Assembly: GCF_001512305.1 (NCBI RefSeq)
Contig: NZ_LNUT01000006.1
Span: 1-64,000, forward strand
Reading direction: 5' to 3'
Length of the DNA stretch: 64,000 nt
Source of the DNA: Arthrobacter sp. EPSL27
GTDB lineage: Bacteria > Actinomycetota > Actinomycetes > Actinomycetales > Micrococcaceae
Below, piece after piece: positions 49,045-58,741 of the stretch. The notes below the pieces were generated by a model. The model had not been told where the DNA came from. It saw only the letters and a list, made by a program, of their open reading frames with translations, and searched no databases. The translations under genes were made by a program, and so were the position numbers. Positions within the stretch are counted from its first letter, which is position 1; each line of letters opens with the position of its first letter.

Positions 49045-50058
49045 ATGACGACGACGACAGCCCCGCCCGCCGGCGTGCAGCCCGCGCCGGACTCCGCCAA
49101 GCCCCGCAAGCGGGCCAAGCGCACCGCCGGTGAAGGCCGCATGGCCGCACTGCTGCTCTCCCCCACCATCCTGGTGCTGGCCCTGGTGATCCTGTACCCG
49201 CTGCTGGCTGCGGTGCACCAGTCCCTGTACCGGGCCGAAACCGGGCTGGATGCGGACGGCTTCGTCGCCGACGTCGAATCCTTCGTGGGCCTGGCCAACT
49301 ACGCGGACATGTTCGTCGGCGAATCCGGCCGGCGCTTCCTGAACGCCCTCGGCAACACCACCTTCTTCACCCTCACCACCGTGTTCCTGGAAACGGTCCT
49401 GGGCCTCTGCCTGGCCCTCGCCATGAACCGGGCCTTCCGCGGCCGGTCCTTCCTGCGCGCCAGCATCCTGGTCCCGTGGGCCGTGCCCACCGCCGTCTCC
49501 GGCCTGCTGTGGCGCTGGATCTTCCAGTCCGACGGCATCGCCAACACCCTGATGGGCAGCGAGATCCTCTGGACCGCCGAGGGCAACGCCTCCCGCGCGG
49601 CCGTCATCATCGCCGAGGTCTGGAAGACCGCCCCGTTCATCGGCCTGCTGGTCCTGGCCGGCATGCAGGTGATCCCCGGCGAGGTCTACGAGGCCGCCAA
49701 GATCGACGGCGCCGGCTGGTGGCGCCAGCTCGGCTCCATCACCCTGCCGCTGGTCAAGCCCACCCTGCTGGTGGCCGTGCTGTTCCGCATGCTCGATGCG
49801 CTGCGCATGTTCGACCTGCCGTTCGTCCTGATCGGCCCGGGCAAGGAGTCCGTGGAGACCCTCTCCATGCTGGCCTGGGACGAATCCAATCAGCTCCGCT
49901 ACGGCTCCGCCTCCGCGTTCGCAGTGGTGCTCTTCCTGTACGTCGCCGTCGTCGCGATCGTGTTCGTGAAGGTCCTCGGCGCCGACGTCACCGGCGCCAA
50001 GGAACTGAAGCTGATCTCCAAAAAGAACCGCCAGAAGAAGGCCGAGGCCACCCGATGA
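49045..50058 (+). CDS. aglF: Sugar ABC transporter permease (MalF-like)
   Basis: A 337-residue inner-membrane permease. A basic tail of ~30 residues precedes six segments. The EAA loop that docks the ATPase is EVYEAAKIDGAGWWRQLGSI (about 213-232). It pairs with the following MalG-like protein. The start at 49045 gives a normal MalF-type N-terminus; the longer frame from 48979 is Arg/Pro-rich. Its last codons overlap the next start by four bases (ATGA). Confidence 0.93.
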   Translation: MTTTTAPPAGVQPAPDSAKPRKRAKRTAGEGRMAALLLSPTILVLALVILYPLLAAVHQSLYRAETGLDADGFVADVESFVGLANYADMFVGESGRRFLNALGNTTFFTLTTVFLETVLGLCLALAMNRAFRGRSFLRASILVPWAVPTAVSGLLWRWIFQSDGIANTLMGSEILWTAEGNASRAAVIIAEVWKTAPFIGLLVLAGMQVIPGEVYEAAKIDGAGWWRQLGSITLPLVKPTLLVAVLFRMLDALRMFDLPFVLIGPGKESVETLSMLAWDESNQLRYGSASAFAVVLFLYVAVVAIVFVKVLGADVTGAKELKLISKKNRQKKAEATR

Positions 50059-50975
50059 CTCTCTCCGATCTCCGCAACGCCGCGGCCGATTCCGGCGCCG
50101 CACCCCAGGCGACGGACGCCGCCGTCGGCCGTTCCGCCAAAGCGAAGCCAAAGCGCACGTGGCGCTCCTACAGCGTGTACCTGGGCCTGGCGCTGATCTT
50201 CGCGTACTGCCTGGCGCCGTTCTACTGGATGCTGGTCTCCAGCCTCCGCCGCACCGCCGACATTTTCGACAACACCCTGCTGCCGGCGCCGTTCTCGCTG
50301 GAGAACTACGCCAAGGTGTTCGACGGCTCCACCATGTTCGGCCAGGCCCTGCTGAACTCCCTGGTCGTGGCCGGCACCACCACGGTGTTCGCGCTGCTGC
50401 TGGGGGTGTTCGCTGCCTACGCGATCTCCCGGCTGAACTTCCGCTTCAAGTCGCTGATCCTGGGCGTCATCATCGCGACGTCGATGTTCCCCGGCATCTC
50501 CGTGGTGGTCCCGCTGCTGCGGCTCTTCACGGACCTCGGCTGGATCAACACCTACCAGGCCATGATTGTGCCGAGCCTGTCCTTCGCGATCCCGCTGGCT
50601 GTCTGGAACCTCACCACGTTTATGAAGGCCCTGCCGTTCGACCTTGAGGAAGCCGCCATGATCGACGGCTGCACCAAGTGGCAGGCGTTCCGCCGCGTGC
50701 TGCTGCCGCTCGCCGCGCCGGGCGTGTTCACCACCGCGATCCTGACGTTCATCCACAGCTGGAACGAATTCATCATCGCCCTGTCCATGATCAACGACCC
50801 CAAGATCCAGACCGCCACCGTGGCCATCTCCAAGTTCACCGGCGCCACCGAGTTCCAGGCCCCGTTCGGCGAGCAGATGGCCGCCGGCGTGATTGTCACC
50901 GTGCCGCTGGTGATCATGGTGCTGGTCTTCCAGCGCCGCATCGTCGAGGGCCTCACCGCGGGCGCCAGCAAGTGA
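50055..50975 (+). CDS. aglG: Sugar ABC transporter permease (MalG-like)
   Basis: A 306-residue permease with six membrane segments after a 35-residue basic tail. The ATPase-docking EAA loop reads DLEEAAMIDGCTKWQAFRRV, and MalG-type text FPGISVVVPLLRLFTDLGWI is present. ATG overlaps the aglF stop (50055-50058), and its own stop overlaps the GH13 start (GTGA, 50972-50975), so translation is coupled through all three genes. Confidence 0.93.
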   Translation: MTLSDLRNAAADSGAAPQATDAAVGRSAKAKPKRTWRSYSVYLGLALIFAYCLAPFYWMLVSSLRRTADIFDNTLLPAPFSLENYAKVFDGSTMFGQALLNSLVVAGTTTVFALLLGVFAAYAISRLNFRFKSLILGVIIATSMFPGISVVVPLLRLFTDLGWINTYQAMIVPSLSFAIPLAVWNLTTFMKALPFDLEEAAMIDGCTKWQAFRRVLLPLAAPGVFTTAILTFIHSWNEFIIALSMINDPKIQTATVAISKFTGATEFQAPFGEQMAAGVIVTVPLVIMVLVFQRRIVEGLTAGASK

Positions 50976-52660
50976 GCGCAGTGTCCTTCTCCGAATCCCT
51001 GGACCGTACCCCTGCTGCTGCTGAGGTTCCGCTGTCCTCCCCGCTGTCGCCGGCGGCGGAGTGGTGGCAGTCCGCCGTCATTTACCAGGTCTATCCGCGG
51101 TCCTTCGCCGACGGCGACGGCGACGGCGTGGGCGACCTTGCCGGCCTGACCGCGCGGCTGCCGTACATCGCGGCCCTTGGCGTGGACGGGATCTGGATGA
51201 CCCCGTTCCAGCCCTCCCCGCAGGTGGACCAGGGCTACGACGTGTCCGACTACTGCGGTGTGGACCCGCTGTTCGGCACCCTGGAGCAGTTCGAGGTGCT
51301 GCTGGCGCAGGCGCACGCGCTGGGGCTGCGGGTGCTGCTCGACGTCGTCCCCAACCACTGCTCCTCGGCCCACCCGCTGTTCCAGGCGGCCCTCGCGGCC
51401 GGGCCGGGCTCGCCGGAACGGGACATGTTCCACTTTGTGCAGGGTCCGTCGGGCATGCCCGACGGCGGCGGGCCGGGTTCCGCTGACGTCCCGCCGAACA
51501 ACTGGCAGAGCGTGTTCGGCGGCCGGGCGTGGAGCCGGGCGAATCCCGGCTCGGAGACGGATAAGGACTGGTACCTGCACCTGTTCTCCCCCGAGCAGCC
51601 GGACTGGAACTGGCGCAATCCCGCCGTCGGCGAGTATTTCGACGGGGTGCTGCGGTTCTGGTTCGTCAAGGGCGTGGACGGGCTGCGGATCGACGTCGCG
51701 CATGCGCTGTTCAAGGCCGACGGCCTGCCCGATTCGCCGTCCGAGGGCGGTGTGGTGGACGGGCTGCGGTCCAACCCGCAGGTCTCGGACCAGGAGGACG
51801 TGCACGAGGTGTACCGCCGCTGGCGCCGGATCGCCGGGGAATACCAGCCGCAGCGGCTGCTGGTGGGCGAGGTCAACCTTGAACCCGCCCGCGCGGCCCG
51901 CTACACCCGCGCGGACGAGATGCACCAGGCGTTCGCGTTCGCGTTTGTGAAGCTGGGCTGGGATCCGGAGGCCTGGGCCGCCGTCGGAAACGACCTCGAC
52001 GCCGCCCGACAGGAGCACGGCGCCGCCCCCACCTGGGCGCTGGAGAACCACGACATTGTCCGCTCGGCCACCCGCTTCGGCGGCGGTCCTCTGGGCTCCG
52101 CCCGGGCACGCGCTGCCCTGGTGGCGCTGCTCGGCCTGCCGGGCGCGGCGTACCTGTACCAGGGCCAGGAGCTGGGCCTGCCGGAGGTCGACGTGCCGCT
52201 CGAGGCCCGGGTGGATCCCATGTGGGCCCGCGGCGGAGTCTGCCGCGACGGCGCCCGCGTGCCAATGCCGTGGACCGAGGACCCGGCACTGAACCACGGG
52301 TTTGCGTTGGGCGGCAGCCCGGCCGAATCCTGGCTGCCGCAGCCTGAGGGCTGGGGCACGCACGCCGTCGAGCGCCAGGAACTGGATCCAGAGTCGCCGC
52401 TGAACCTGGCCAAAACCGCACTGGAACTGCGCCGCACCCTCTGGAAGAACGAGGTCTTCACCGCAACCGACGGCGGCACCTGGCGGGTCGAGGCCGGGAA
52501 CCTCCTGGTGTGTGAACGCAACGCGGAGTTCCTAGTCGCCGTCGCGATGGGCACCGAACCGGTGCAGCTGCCGGCTGGGACGGTACTGCTCTCGGCGGTG
52601 CCGCTGGAAGAGGACGGCTGGCTGCAGCCGAACAACGCCGCGTGGGTGCTGCGGGGTTAG
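50972..52660 (+). CDS. aglA: GH13 alpha-glucosidase (oligo-1,6-glucosidase/trehalase-like)
   Basis: A 562-residue cytoplasmic glycoside hydrolase of family 13. Conserved regions: I DVVPNH (124-129), II GLRIDVAHA with nucleophile Asp241, III VGEVNL with acid/base Glu300, IV ENHD with Asp361. The opening WWQSAVIYQVYPRSFADGDG is the usual oligo-glucosidase start. No signal peptide, consistent with cleavage of the sugar after ABC uptake. The GTG start at 50972 overlaps the aglG stop. Substrate (maltose, isomaltose, sucrose or trehalose-type) cannot be fixed from sequence. Confidence 0.93.
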   Translation: MSAVSFSESLDRTPAAAEVPLSSPLSPAAEWWQSAVIYQVYPRSFADGDGDGVGDLAGLTARLPYIAALGVDGIWMTPFQPSPQVDQGYDVSDYCGVDPLFGTLEQFEVLLAQAHALGLRVLLDVVPNHCSSAHPLFQAALAAGPGSPERDMFHFVQGPSGMPDGGGPGSADVPPNNWQSVFGGRAWSRANPGSETDKDWYLHLFSPEQPDWNWRNPAVGEYFDGVLRFWFVKGVDGLRIDVAHALFKADGLPDSPSEGGVVDGLRSNPQVSDQEDVHEVYRRWRRIAGEYQPQRLLVGEVNLEPARAARYTRADEMHQAFAFAFVKLGWDPEAWAAVGNDLDAARQEHGAAPTWALENHDIVRSATRFGGGPLGSARARAALVALLGLPGAAYLYQGQELGLPEVDVPLEARVDPMWARGGVCRDGARVPMPWTEDPALNHGFALGGSPAESWLPQPEGWGTHAVERQELDPESPLNLAKTALELRRTLWKNEVFTATDGGTWRVEAGNLLVCERNAEFLVAVAMGTEPVQLPAGTVLLSAVPLEEDGWLQPNNAAWVLRG

Positions 52661-53109
52661 GAAACTGCGGGGGCCTGTCCACGGCTCCGTCGGGAGCTGG
52701 GACGGCCCTTCGCTTTCCATGGCGTTGCGCCGGGCGTCGCCTCCTAAATCTGCTGCCCCAGCGGCAATATGGTTGGAACAAATCGGCCTCCTCCATTAGG
52801 GCCTCCCACATTGGGTTCGCCTCTCCACTACGGGCTCGCAACTCGGTGAGGCGATAAGCCGACTGCGCGTCGGGGATTGGAAGCATCCCCCGTGCATGAC
52901 CCCCTGTTTGTCACGACGCGGCCCTTATGGCCTATATTTTGATTTGCGCCTCATTGCCGCCAGAATGACACCGACATTGGACGCTGTGCATAAGGTCCGT
53001 TCGAATTCAGGCGACGCGGGTTGAGCATTCTCCCACCACCCTGACCCCGACCGCGGAATCCCAACCTTGGGCCCGCAATCAGAGCTATCGATTTAGACGG
53101 AGAACCCAA
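52661..53109. other. Intergenic stretch with no supported gene
   Basis: About 450 bases between the GH13 gene and the OLD-type nuclease. GC drops to the right. Short frames on both strands lack starts and family text. GACGGAGAACCC just before 53110 is the ribosome site of the next gene. No terminator with a T-tract is visible after the GH13 stop. Confidence 0.5.
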
Positions 53110-54771
53110 TTGCCCGGAGCAAAACTCACTAGCGACGAGAAGTACTTGCTGAAGCGCTGGAATGAAAGTTCCCAGGGCGACGCACCCACCCTGCGAGAAA
53201 TCGAAGTGCGGCCCGAGCCCGGAGCTGTCGGAATCAGGGGACTTACTAAAACCAAAGTGCGTTTCGACTTCCCCGTATCCGTTCTCGTTGGAGCGAATGG
53301 ATCCGGGAAGTCGACCCTACTCGCGCTGGCGGCTCTGGCCTTCAACGGAGCGTCTCATACGCCCCACGGCCGCTCGAAGCCCGGCTACACCTTTGTTGAC
53401 TTCTTTGCGCGCACGAAACGCGAGGACATCCCTCTGAACATCCGTATCGATTGGCGCTTTTCAGGCGCCGACGAGCTGAACGTCTGGCGGAAGACTCCCC
53501 AGAAATGGATGCACTACGAACGGCGACCGGCGAACTCCGTCGTACACGTTGGCCTGAGTCGAGTGGCATCTTTTGTCGAAAGTGCCGGCCACCGCCGGGA
53601 GTTCGGGGCAACGGGTAACTGGCGTTCTAAAGATCTGGACAATACTTCTGTTGCCTACTTGACAAAAATCTTATCTCGATCGTATTCAAGAGCAGCCACC
53701 CTGGTTTCTCCGCGGTACACCATGCCCACGATGACAGGTGATCATCTGTATTCCGGATTCAACATGGGGACCGGGGAGAGCGCGCTGCTTGCCATTCTGT
53801 CAGCGCTACAGGAAGCACCAACCGGAAGCCTGGTTCTCGTCGAAGAAATAGAAATGGGGATACATGCCGAAGCGCTAGACGCTCTGGCATCGGTGCTCGT
53901 GGAGGTCGCCAAGAAACGAAATCTGCAGATTGTATGCACGTCGCACAGTGCGGCCTTCATCGATGGGTTACCTCGGGAGTCGAGAGTTTTGGTTCGAAGG
54001 CGGCCCAGCGGACATTCATGCATTACCGGAGTTACAACCCGGACGGCCCTTTCTGACCTCTCGGGTTCGGCCACGCCGGAACTTCGTGTCGTGTGTGAAG
54101 ATGAGCTCGCTCGGCAAATTCTTGAAGTATCTTTGCCCAAGGACATCCGAAGCCGGATCCAAATAATCCCCGTAGGTTCTAGCTCGGCCCTTGCCACGGC
54201 CGCAAGGACTCTCAGTCAAGAGAATCCCCAGGCTCCCATACTTATCGTCTGGGACAGCGATGTGTCGGACAAAGAAGTTCGTTCAAGCTGCAATAAGGCG
54301 GACTTCGCCAGCGCCGGACCGATCGGGGGCATGGAGTGGAACCGGCTGCCCGGTCTTACCGACAAAGAAGGTCGCCCGGTGACGAACGCCCTGGGAAAGT
54401 TGTTGCCGCCCGAAGAGACAATTCGGCGATCCATCCTCCAATCCTCTGGCACCCTTAGTGATGTCTCAACGACGCTGAACACCGAGCCCGATGATTTGGT
54501 CGATGCTCTGCAGAGTTCCGCAATTTCCAGCGGCACTCATCACGATCTGTTCACCGTGGTGGGTGAGAAGCTCAGCCACGATCCAGACTTGGTTCGGAAT
54601 GTCCTGATCGGCGCATACGCCAGGGTTTGCAGCGCGGCCGCAATTGAAGATCAACTTCGGCGCATGCTCCGCGGGACGGTGCACAGTTTCCAGCCTCCTG
54701 TGGCCGAAAAAGTCGTTGTTGACTCAACCGGGGACACACCAGAAGACATTTCATCGCAGGCTAGCGCCTGA
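53110..54771 (+). CDS. OLD-family ATP-dependent nuclease (AAA/ABC ATPase plus TOPRIM)
   Basis: A 553-residue protein. ABC-type ATPase: Walker A GANGSGKST (61-69), a signature-like GTGESALLAIL (220-230), Walker B LVLVEEIE (241-248) and the switch TSHS (277-280). A C-terminal TOPRIM domain follows: VCEDE (328-332) with its Glu, and WDSDVSD (381-387) with the DxD metal site. This is the class-1 OLD nuclease plan, related to GajA and phage P2 Old, which act in phage exclusion. No UvrD-like gajB partner is adjacent, so it is not a Gabija pair. TTG start with GGAG eight bases ahead. GC is lower than in neighbours, and decayed genes follow, which fits an acquired defence gene. Confidence 0.85.
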   Translation: MPGAKLTSDEKYLLKRWNESSQGDAPTLREIEVRPEPGAVGIRGLTKTKVRFDFPVSVLVGANGSGKSTLLALAALAFNGASHTPHGRSKPGYTFVDFFARTKREDIPLNIRIDWRFSGADELNVWRKTPQKWMHYERRPANSVVHVGLSRVASFVESAGHRREFGATGNWRSKDLDNTSVAYLTKILSRSYSRAATLVSPRYTMPTMTGDHLYSGFNMGTGESALLAILSALQEAPTGSLVLVEEIEMGIHAEALDALASVLVEVAKKRNLQIVCTSHSAAFIDGLPRESRVLVRRRPSGHSCITGVTTRTALSDLSGSATPELRVVCEDELARQILEVSLPKDIRSRIQIIPVGSSSALATAARTLSQENPQAPILIVWDSDVSDKEVRSSCNKADFASAGPIGGMEWNRLPGLTDKEGRPVTNALGKLLPPEETIRRSILQSSGTLSDVSTTLNTEPDDLVDALQSSAISSGTHHDLFTVVGEKLSHDPDLVRNVLIGAYARVCSAAAIEDQLRRMLRGTVHSFQPPVAEKVVVDSTGDTPEDISSQASA

Positions 54772-55119
54772 GCTGCGAACGGAACGCGCACTTCGACGAC
54801 GCCGTCGCGACAGTACGGACCAGTGTAGTTACCGACGAAGCGCTACTCAGCGCGGCATCATTACCCAAGACGACTGGCCACTTCTAACAATGTTGCGTGC
54901 CGGGACGCCAGATACGTGGGGACGCGACCTCCGCGGCCCGAGCCCCGCAACCTGCCGCGGCGGGTTGGAGCGGCGTAGCGGCCGCATGCCGTCAACCGTC
55001 TGGCAGACCGGTCCACCTCCGTCAGCTCGCAAGCACCGGGGAAGCCACGCGGCTGGCGCTCTCGCAGGGGCAGTTCCTGACGGAGGAACGGCTGGACTGC
55101 GCCGTACCGGATGGACGGA

Positions 55120-55480
55120 GTCGTTCGAGGGGTTCGGCGAGATCCCGCGGGCAGATCCGCTGCTCAGGCTGGTGGTGGCCCTACAGGCCGTCACCGGTTT
55201 CGGGCTGCTGACGGCAACGGTCACCTGGATCCTGCAGACGTACCCTGCCCTGAACCGCCGCCGGACCCTGGCCCACCAGCTGAACCTGTTCGGGGAAGCG
55301 GCAGGTCCCTCCGGTGTATTGTCCCTAGATCCCGGGCATGCCGCCGGACTGCTGGAGGCCATGGCCGGCAACGTGGCGTCGGTGAGCATCGATCTGCAAG
55401 CGTTCCGTGAAACCTACTACTTCCGTGGACTTGAGCGGCGAGGCTCCCTGCCCGCCACGGTGGCCTACGCCGCGCTCTGA
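55120..55480 (+). pseudogene. 3' remnant of an ion-channel family membrane protein
   Basis: From about 55150 the frame reads DPLLRLVVALQAVTGFGLLT and ATVTWILQTYPALNRRRTLA, then AGLLEAMAGNVASVSIDLQA and FRETYYFRGLERRGSLPATV, typical of the last part of actinobacterial two-pore-type potassium channel relatives. The selectivity filter and first helices are missing, and the frame upstream (54772-55120) is Arg/Pro-rich junk with related text in another frame (ALSQGQFLTEERLD). A truncated and frameshifted gene. Confidence 0.6.
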
Positions 55481-55493
55481 GTAACGAGCTGCG

Positions 55494-56210
55494 CTAAGCG
55501 CCGGTCACGACGGTCACGCCGGGGCCCGGCCGGTCCCGGACGCCCAACTTCTTGAGTGCGAACGGTCCCAGGACCGTCCCACTGAGAATGATGACCGCGA
55601 AGATCAGGCATGAGAACTGCCACGATCCACCCTCATACAGCAGACCCGCGAGCAGCCCCCCGCTGCGGCGCCGAGCATCCAGAAGTTGGTCAGCAGGCCT
55701 AACCCGCGGCCCACCCGGTGCCCATTGACCTCGGCCACGACCGCCCGCTGGATCGGGAGCAAGATCGCCCAGGAGGCACTCGTCAGCACCCACAGCGCGG
55801 CGACCATGAGCGGACTGAGAGTGAACACGAGACCGGACGCCGTCCCTGCCGACGCGACGGAGGCAATGACATAGCTCGTACGCCGGCCCCGGCGTTCAAC
55901 AAAAGCGGTGCAACACACGGGGCATCACCGTGAGCACGATTCCGCCGGGGAGGTAGATCAGCGCAATCTGATAGACCTCGAGCCCGAGCGCTTTCTGCAG
56001 ATGAAGCAGCAACAACAACGAGACCCCGGCCCCAGCGACTGCGGTCATTGACGCGACAAGCAGCAGCGGGGCCAAAAGCTTTCCATCGCCCCGGATCCCG
56101 CCCGCGCTGGTGCTGCGCTGGCACCAGGAATCCCGGCACACGCAGCAACAAAGGTGCCGCGGCGATACAGACGATCGCGAGGGGCATGCCTTGGTGCCGT
56201 CCTCGCGGAC
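55494..56210 (-). pseudogene. Frameshifted MFS transporter
   Basis: Membrane text of a major-facilitator protein is spread over three frames on the minus strand: AIVCIAAAPLLLRVPGFLVP (near 56190-56130), LLAPLLLVASMTAVAGAGVS to YQIALIYLPGGIVLTVMPRV (56090-55915), ERRGRRTSYVIASVASAGTA to NFWMLGAAAGG (55905-55665) and SCLIFAVIILSGTVLGPFAL (about 55620-55550). At least three frame changes are needed. It lies convergent to the ion-channel remnant; both seem to be decaying together. Confidence 0.75.
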
Positions 56211-57041
56211 GAGCGAGGCAGCCACATGAATGTACTGGTTTCCGTTCCCGGACGTCCCATGGTTCATAGCGGCCTACCGGAACCGTGGAAGCGCTGTGGC
56301 GGGCGTGATACATCGAAGGCCTGACGGGGCAACGGGGGTTCAGTGCCTGTTGGAAGGATCAAGCTGACCACTACATATGCGTTCACATGGACCCCGGTGG
56401 TCCCTTTCTATGCGATATGCAAAAGGACCGGGACCCCGAACACCTAGCGCCTAAGAAGGCTCTAGATGGCTGGTTTCCTGACGTGCGTACTCAGGGAAGG
56501 CCTGTATTCCAACTCGAGAGTTACAAAGGACAAGCGAGCCGTCCGTGAGGTCCCCTCAGAGACTCCCTTATCCCCTTGTCCGGTCGACGACAACGGTGTC
56601 GACTTCTCGCCGACCGGCACACCGCTGACGCTGAAGGGGTAGAAGCAGAAGTAACCATTGTCCGGGCTCCGGTCCTCGAAAGTGGCGGTTCCGACTTTGC
56701 CCATGGCGACAGTTGACTTTGGTCTGGATCTTGACCTCGTCTCCCGCCTTGAGAGCACTGACCTTTTTTGGGTGCGCACTTGACGCCGGGCAACGTGAGG
56801 GTTTCAACAGCTCCCGAACGTTACCCTTCTGGTATCGCTGTCAGGTTCCCATCGGGGACGAAGAAACCGGCCAGGATTTGATCGACCCGGCATTCCGAGA
56901 AGTGCAGCCGACGGGCCATCCGCGGCGTCATCAGGCCGCCAGCAGCTGTCCCACCATTATGATTATGCAATCACCACCTCCCGCTCTACCCAAGCGGGAA
57001 TCGTCACGGCACCTAAAACTTAAAAACGAAACTTGGGGGAC
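56211..57041. other. Decayed stretch, with a possible broken gene on the minus strand
   Basis: No intact gene. On the minus strand between 56807 and 56462 two frames together read KKVSALKAGDEVKIQTKVN and, after a shift near 56700, GKVGTATFEDRSPDNGYFCF then YPFSVSGVPVGEKSTPLSST, which looks like a secreted or lipoprotein-like domain split by a frameshift. No family can be named. The right end holds the ribosome site (GGGGGA) of the PASTA lipoprotein. Confidence 0.4.
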
Positions 57042-58061
57042 ATGAAACTTCGTATCTCTGCCTTGGTGGCAGCCACACTCATCGCAGGTCTCACTGCATG
57101 CGGGGGAGGAGAGGAGCAGAAGGCAAGCGACGCTGCTTCCACATCTGCCAGTGCCTCACCGACAGCAGCCGCCAAGCCGGTACCTGATGTCGTCGGCAAA
57201 ACATATTTAGAAGCCCGATCCTTGCTGAACAAGAGCGACTACTACGCGCGCCTCATAGGCAAAGACGGCAAAGAGTGGAACACGAACATCGTGCCCAATG
57301 AGTCTGTCCTGGCGGTTTCGATGAACCCGGCCGCTGGCACAGTGCCTGCTAACGACACCATCGATATCACCGTGAATCTTACGCAGGAGGAATTCACCGC
57401 GGCAGTCAAGGCAAAGGCGGATGCGACAAAGGTCGCAGCCGAGGAAGCGAAGATCGCCACCCGCTACACGTACACCTGCGGCGCATACAGCAGCACGCAA
57501 CCCACGTACAAGTCCTATAAGGAAGTCTGGGCCAGCGCCGACTACAACGGCAGCGGCACGTGCTACATCAAGATCGATGGGAAGGACTCCTACAGCAAGC
57601 TCCCGCTTTTGCCTTCCGAGCAGAAAATCGTCGACTTCGTCGCATCCAAAGGAGGGGACGTTAGTCTCCCATCGGCCACTGTCGGTAGTGTCATGAAGCT
57701 CTGCGCAAAGCTGGATCCAGACTACACGGACCAGGTCGTAGCTCGTCCTGAATGGCGGAAATCTGAAGCTGAAGCCGCTCTCACCGTGTGCCCGGACGCC
57801 CCGCACGCAGCGGTTCTCCAGCAGGAAATCACCGCGGTGAAAATCGGTGACGGCGACAAAATCGTCGGCCAGACAATGGAGCCCGGTACGTGGAAGACAA
57901 AGGCTGGGATCAAGGATTGCTACTGGTCGCGCAACACCGGCGGCGGAGGCATCATCGCAAACGACTTCGTTGGCTTCGCACCAAACGGCGTAACTGTTAC
58001 TGTCTACCCCGGAGAGGGATTCGAATCATCCCGTTGCGGAACCTGGACGAAGATCGGATAA
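57042..58061 (+). CDS. PASTA-domain lipoprotein
   Basis: A 339-residue surface protein. Lipobox GLTAC (Cys20) follows a short basic and hydrophobic signal; a Ser/Ala/Thr linker runs to ~45. Residues about 48-115 form a PASTA domain (KPVPDVVGKTYLEARSLLNK ... PAAGTVPANDTIDITVNLT), a fold that binds cell-wall precursors in Ser/Thr kinases and PBPs. The rest has paired cysteines and a C-terminal GTWKTKAGIKDCYWSRNTGG type domain seen at the end of many actinobacterial exported proteins. It may bind the cell envelope. ATG at 57042 behind GGGGGA. Confidence 0.83.
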   Translation: MKLRISALVAATLIAGLTACGGGEEQKASDAASTSASASPTAAAKPVPDVVGKTYLEARSLLNKSDYYARLIGKDGKEWNTNIVPNESVLAVSMNPAAGTVPANDTIDITVNLTQEEFTAAVKAKADATKVAAEEAKIATRYTYTCGAYSSTQPTYKSYKEVWASADYNGSGTCYIKIDGKDSYSKLPLLPSEQKIVDFVASKGGDVSLPSATVGSVMKLCAKLDPDYTDQVVARPEWRKSEAEAALTVCPDAPHAAVLQQEITAVKIGDGDKIVGQTMEPGTWKTKAGIKDCYWSRNTGGGGIIANDFVGFAPNGVTVTVYPGEGFESSRCGTWTKIG

Positions 58062-58141
58062 ATGCTCTGCGTCACGCTCCAATTGGCCGCCTAACTAATC
58101 GGCAAGGAAGCCCACACCCGTAAGTTGGACGCACATAGCAC

Positions 58142-58183
58142 CGAAGAGGGGGACCGCTTGTTGGTGGTCCCCCTCTTCGTTTC
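58142..58183 (+). terminator. Rho-independent terminator after the PASTA lipoprotein
   Basis: A perfect 14-bp stem (58142-58155 with 58166-58179), ten-base loop, then a weak TTTCG. It is 80 bases after the stop and also faces the convergent gene at 58187. Confidence 0.8.
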
Positions 58184-58186
58184 GCC

Positions 58187-58732
58187 CTATAGGGCTGGGC
58201 CGCTTTTGCTCCGCTCAGCACCCACCGCTGGCCCGGTAAGGGTCTTTCTGGCCTTAGCTGCCTTGCCTGCGGTGACCGATGCGCTGGGGTGCGTGCTCTC
58301 GCTGCGGGCGGCAGCGAGACGCCCCCGTATCTGCGTTTCGCTGGCGCCGGTATTCGCCAGGGATTCAGCGAATTTCTCATGGTGTTGGGCCGAGCTGTAG
58401 CCGGCGGCCGACATGCTCTCTGCTCTCAGGCCCTGGTCTTTGAGATGGCTGCTGTCGTTGCCGGTGACGCGGTTTTCGATTTCGCGGCCGACGCTTTCCA
58501 CGCGGGCGAAAAGTTCTTTCTCGGCCCGTTCGTAGCGCAGCTCCACGGGCGTCCGCTCGGACCCTGTGAAACCGCTCTCGGCCAGGAGCTTGGCTTCGTG
58601 CATCTCCTTGGCGGCCTTTACCAACGCTGGGTCCTCGAAGTGCCAGGCACCTGCACCGTTGACGTTCGCGGTCGTCTCCTTGCGCAGCTGGTCAAGGTCG
58701 GGACCGTTGATGCCGTCCTTGACCAGCTTCAT
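58187..58732 (-). CDS. Hypothetical helical protein, possibly plasmid- or element-derived fragment
   Basis: A 181-residue charged, helical protein (PDLDQLRKETTANVNGAGAW, ELRYERAEKELFARVESVGR, SAAGYSSAQHHEKFAESLAN, GASETQIRGRLAAARSESTH). The tail is Lys/Ala-rich. The start at 58732 is a guess; the frame continues upstream through antisense-like, Gly/Arg-rich text, so the true N-terminus may have been lost at a junction near 58735. I suspect a C-terminal piece of a mobilisation or transfer protein but have no motif to prove it. Confidence 0.45.
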   Translation of the reverse strand: MKLVKDGINGPDLDQLRKETTANVNGAGAWHFEDPALVKAAKEMHEAKLLAESGFTGSERTPVELRYERAEKELFARVESVGREIENRVTGNDSSHLKDQGLRAESMSAAGYSSAQHHEKFAESLANTGASETQIRGRLAAARSESTHPSASVTAGKAAKARKTLTGPAVGAERSKSGPAL

Positions 58733-58741
58733 CGCGGCCGC

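Noticed and set aside
53110..54771. Gabija system
   Set aside because: The OLD-type protein lacks an adjacent UvrD/GajB helicase gene; only decayed genes follow.
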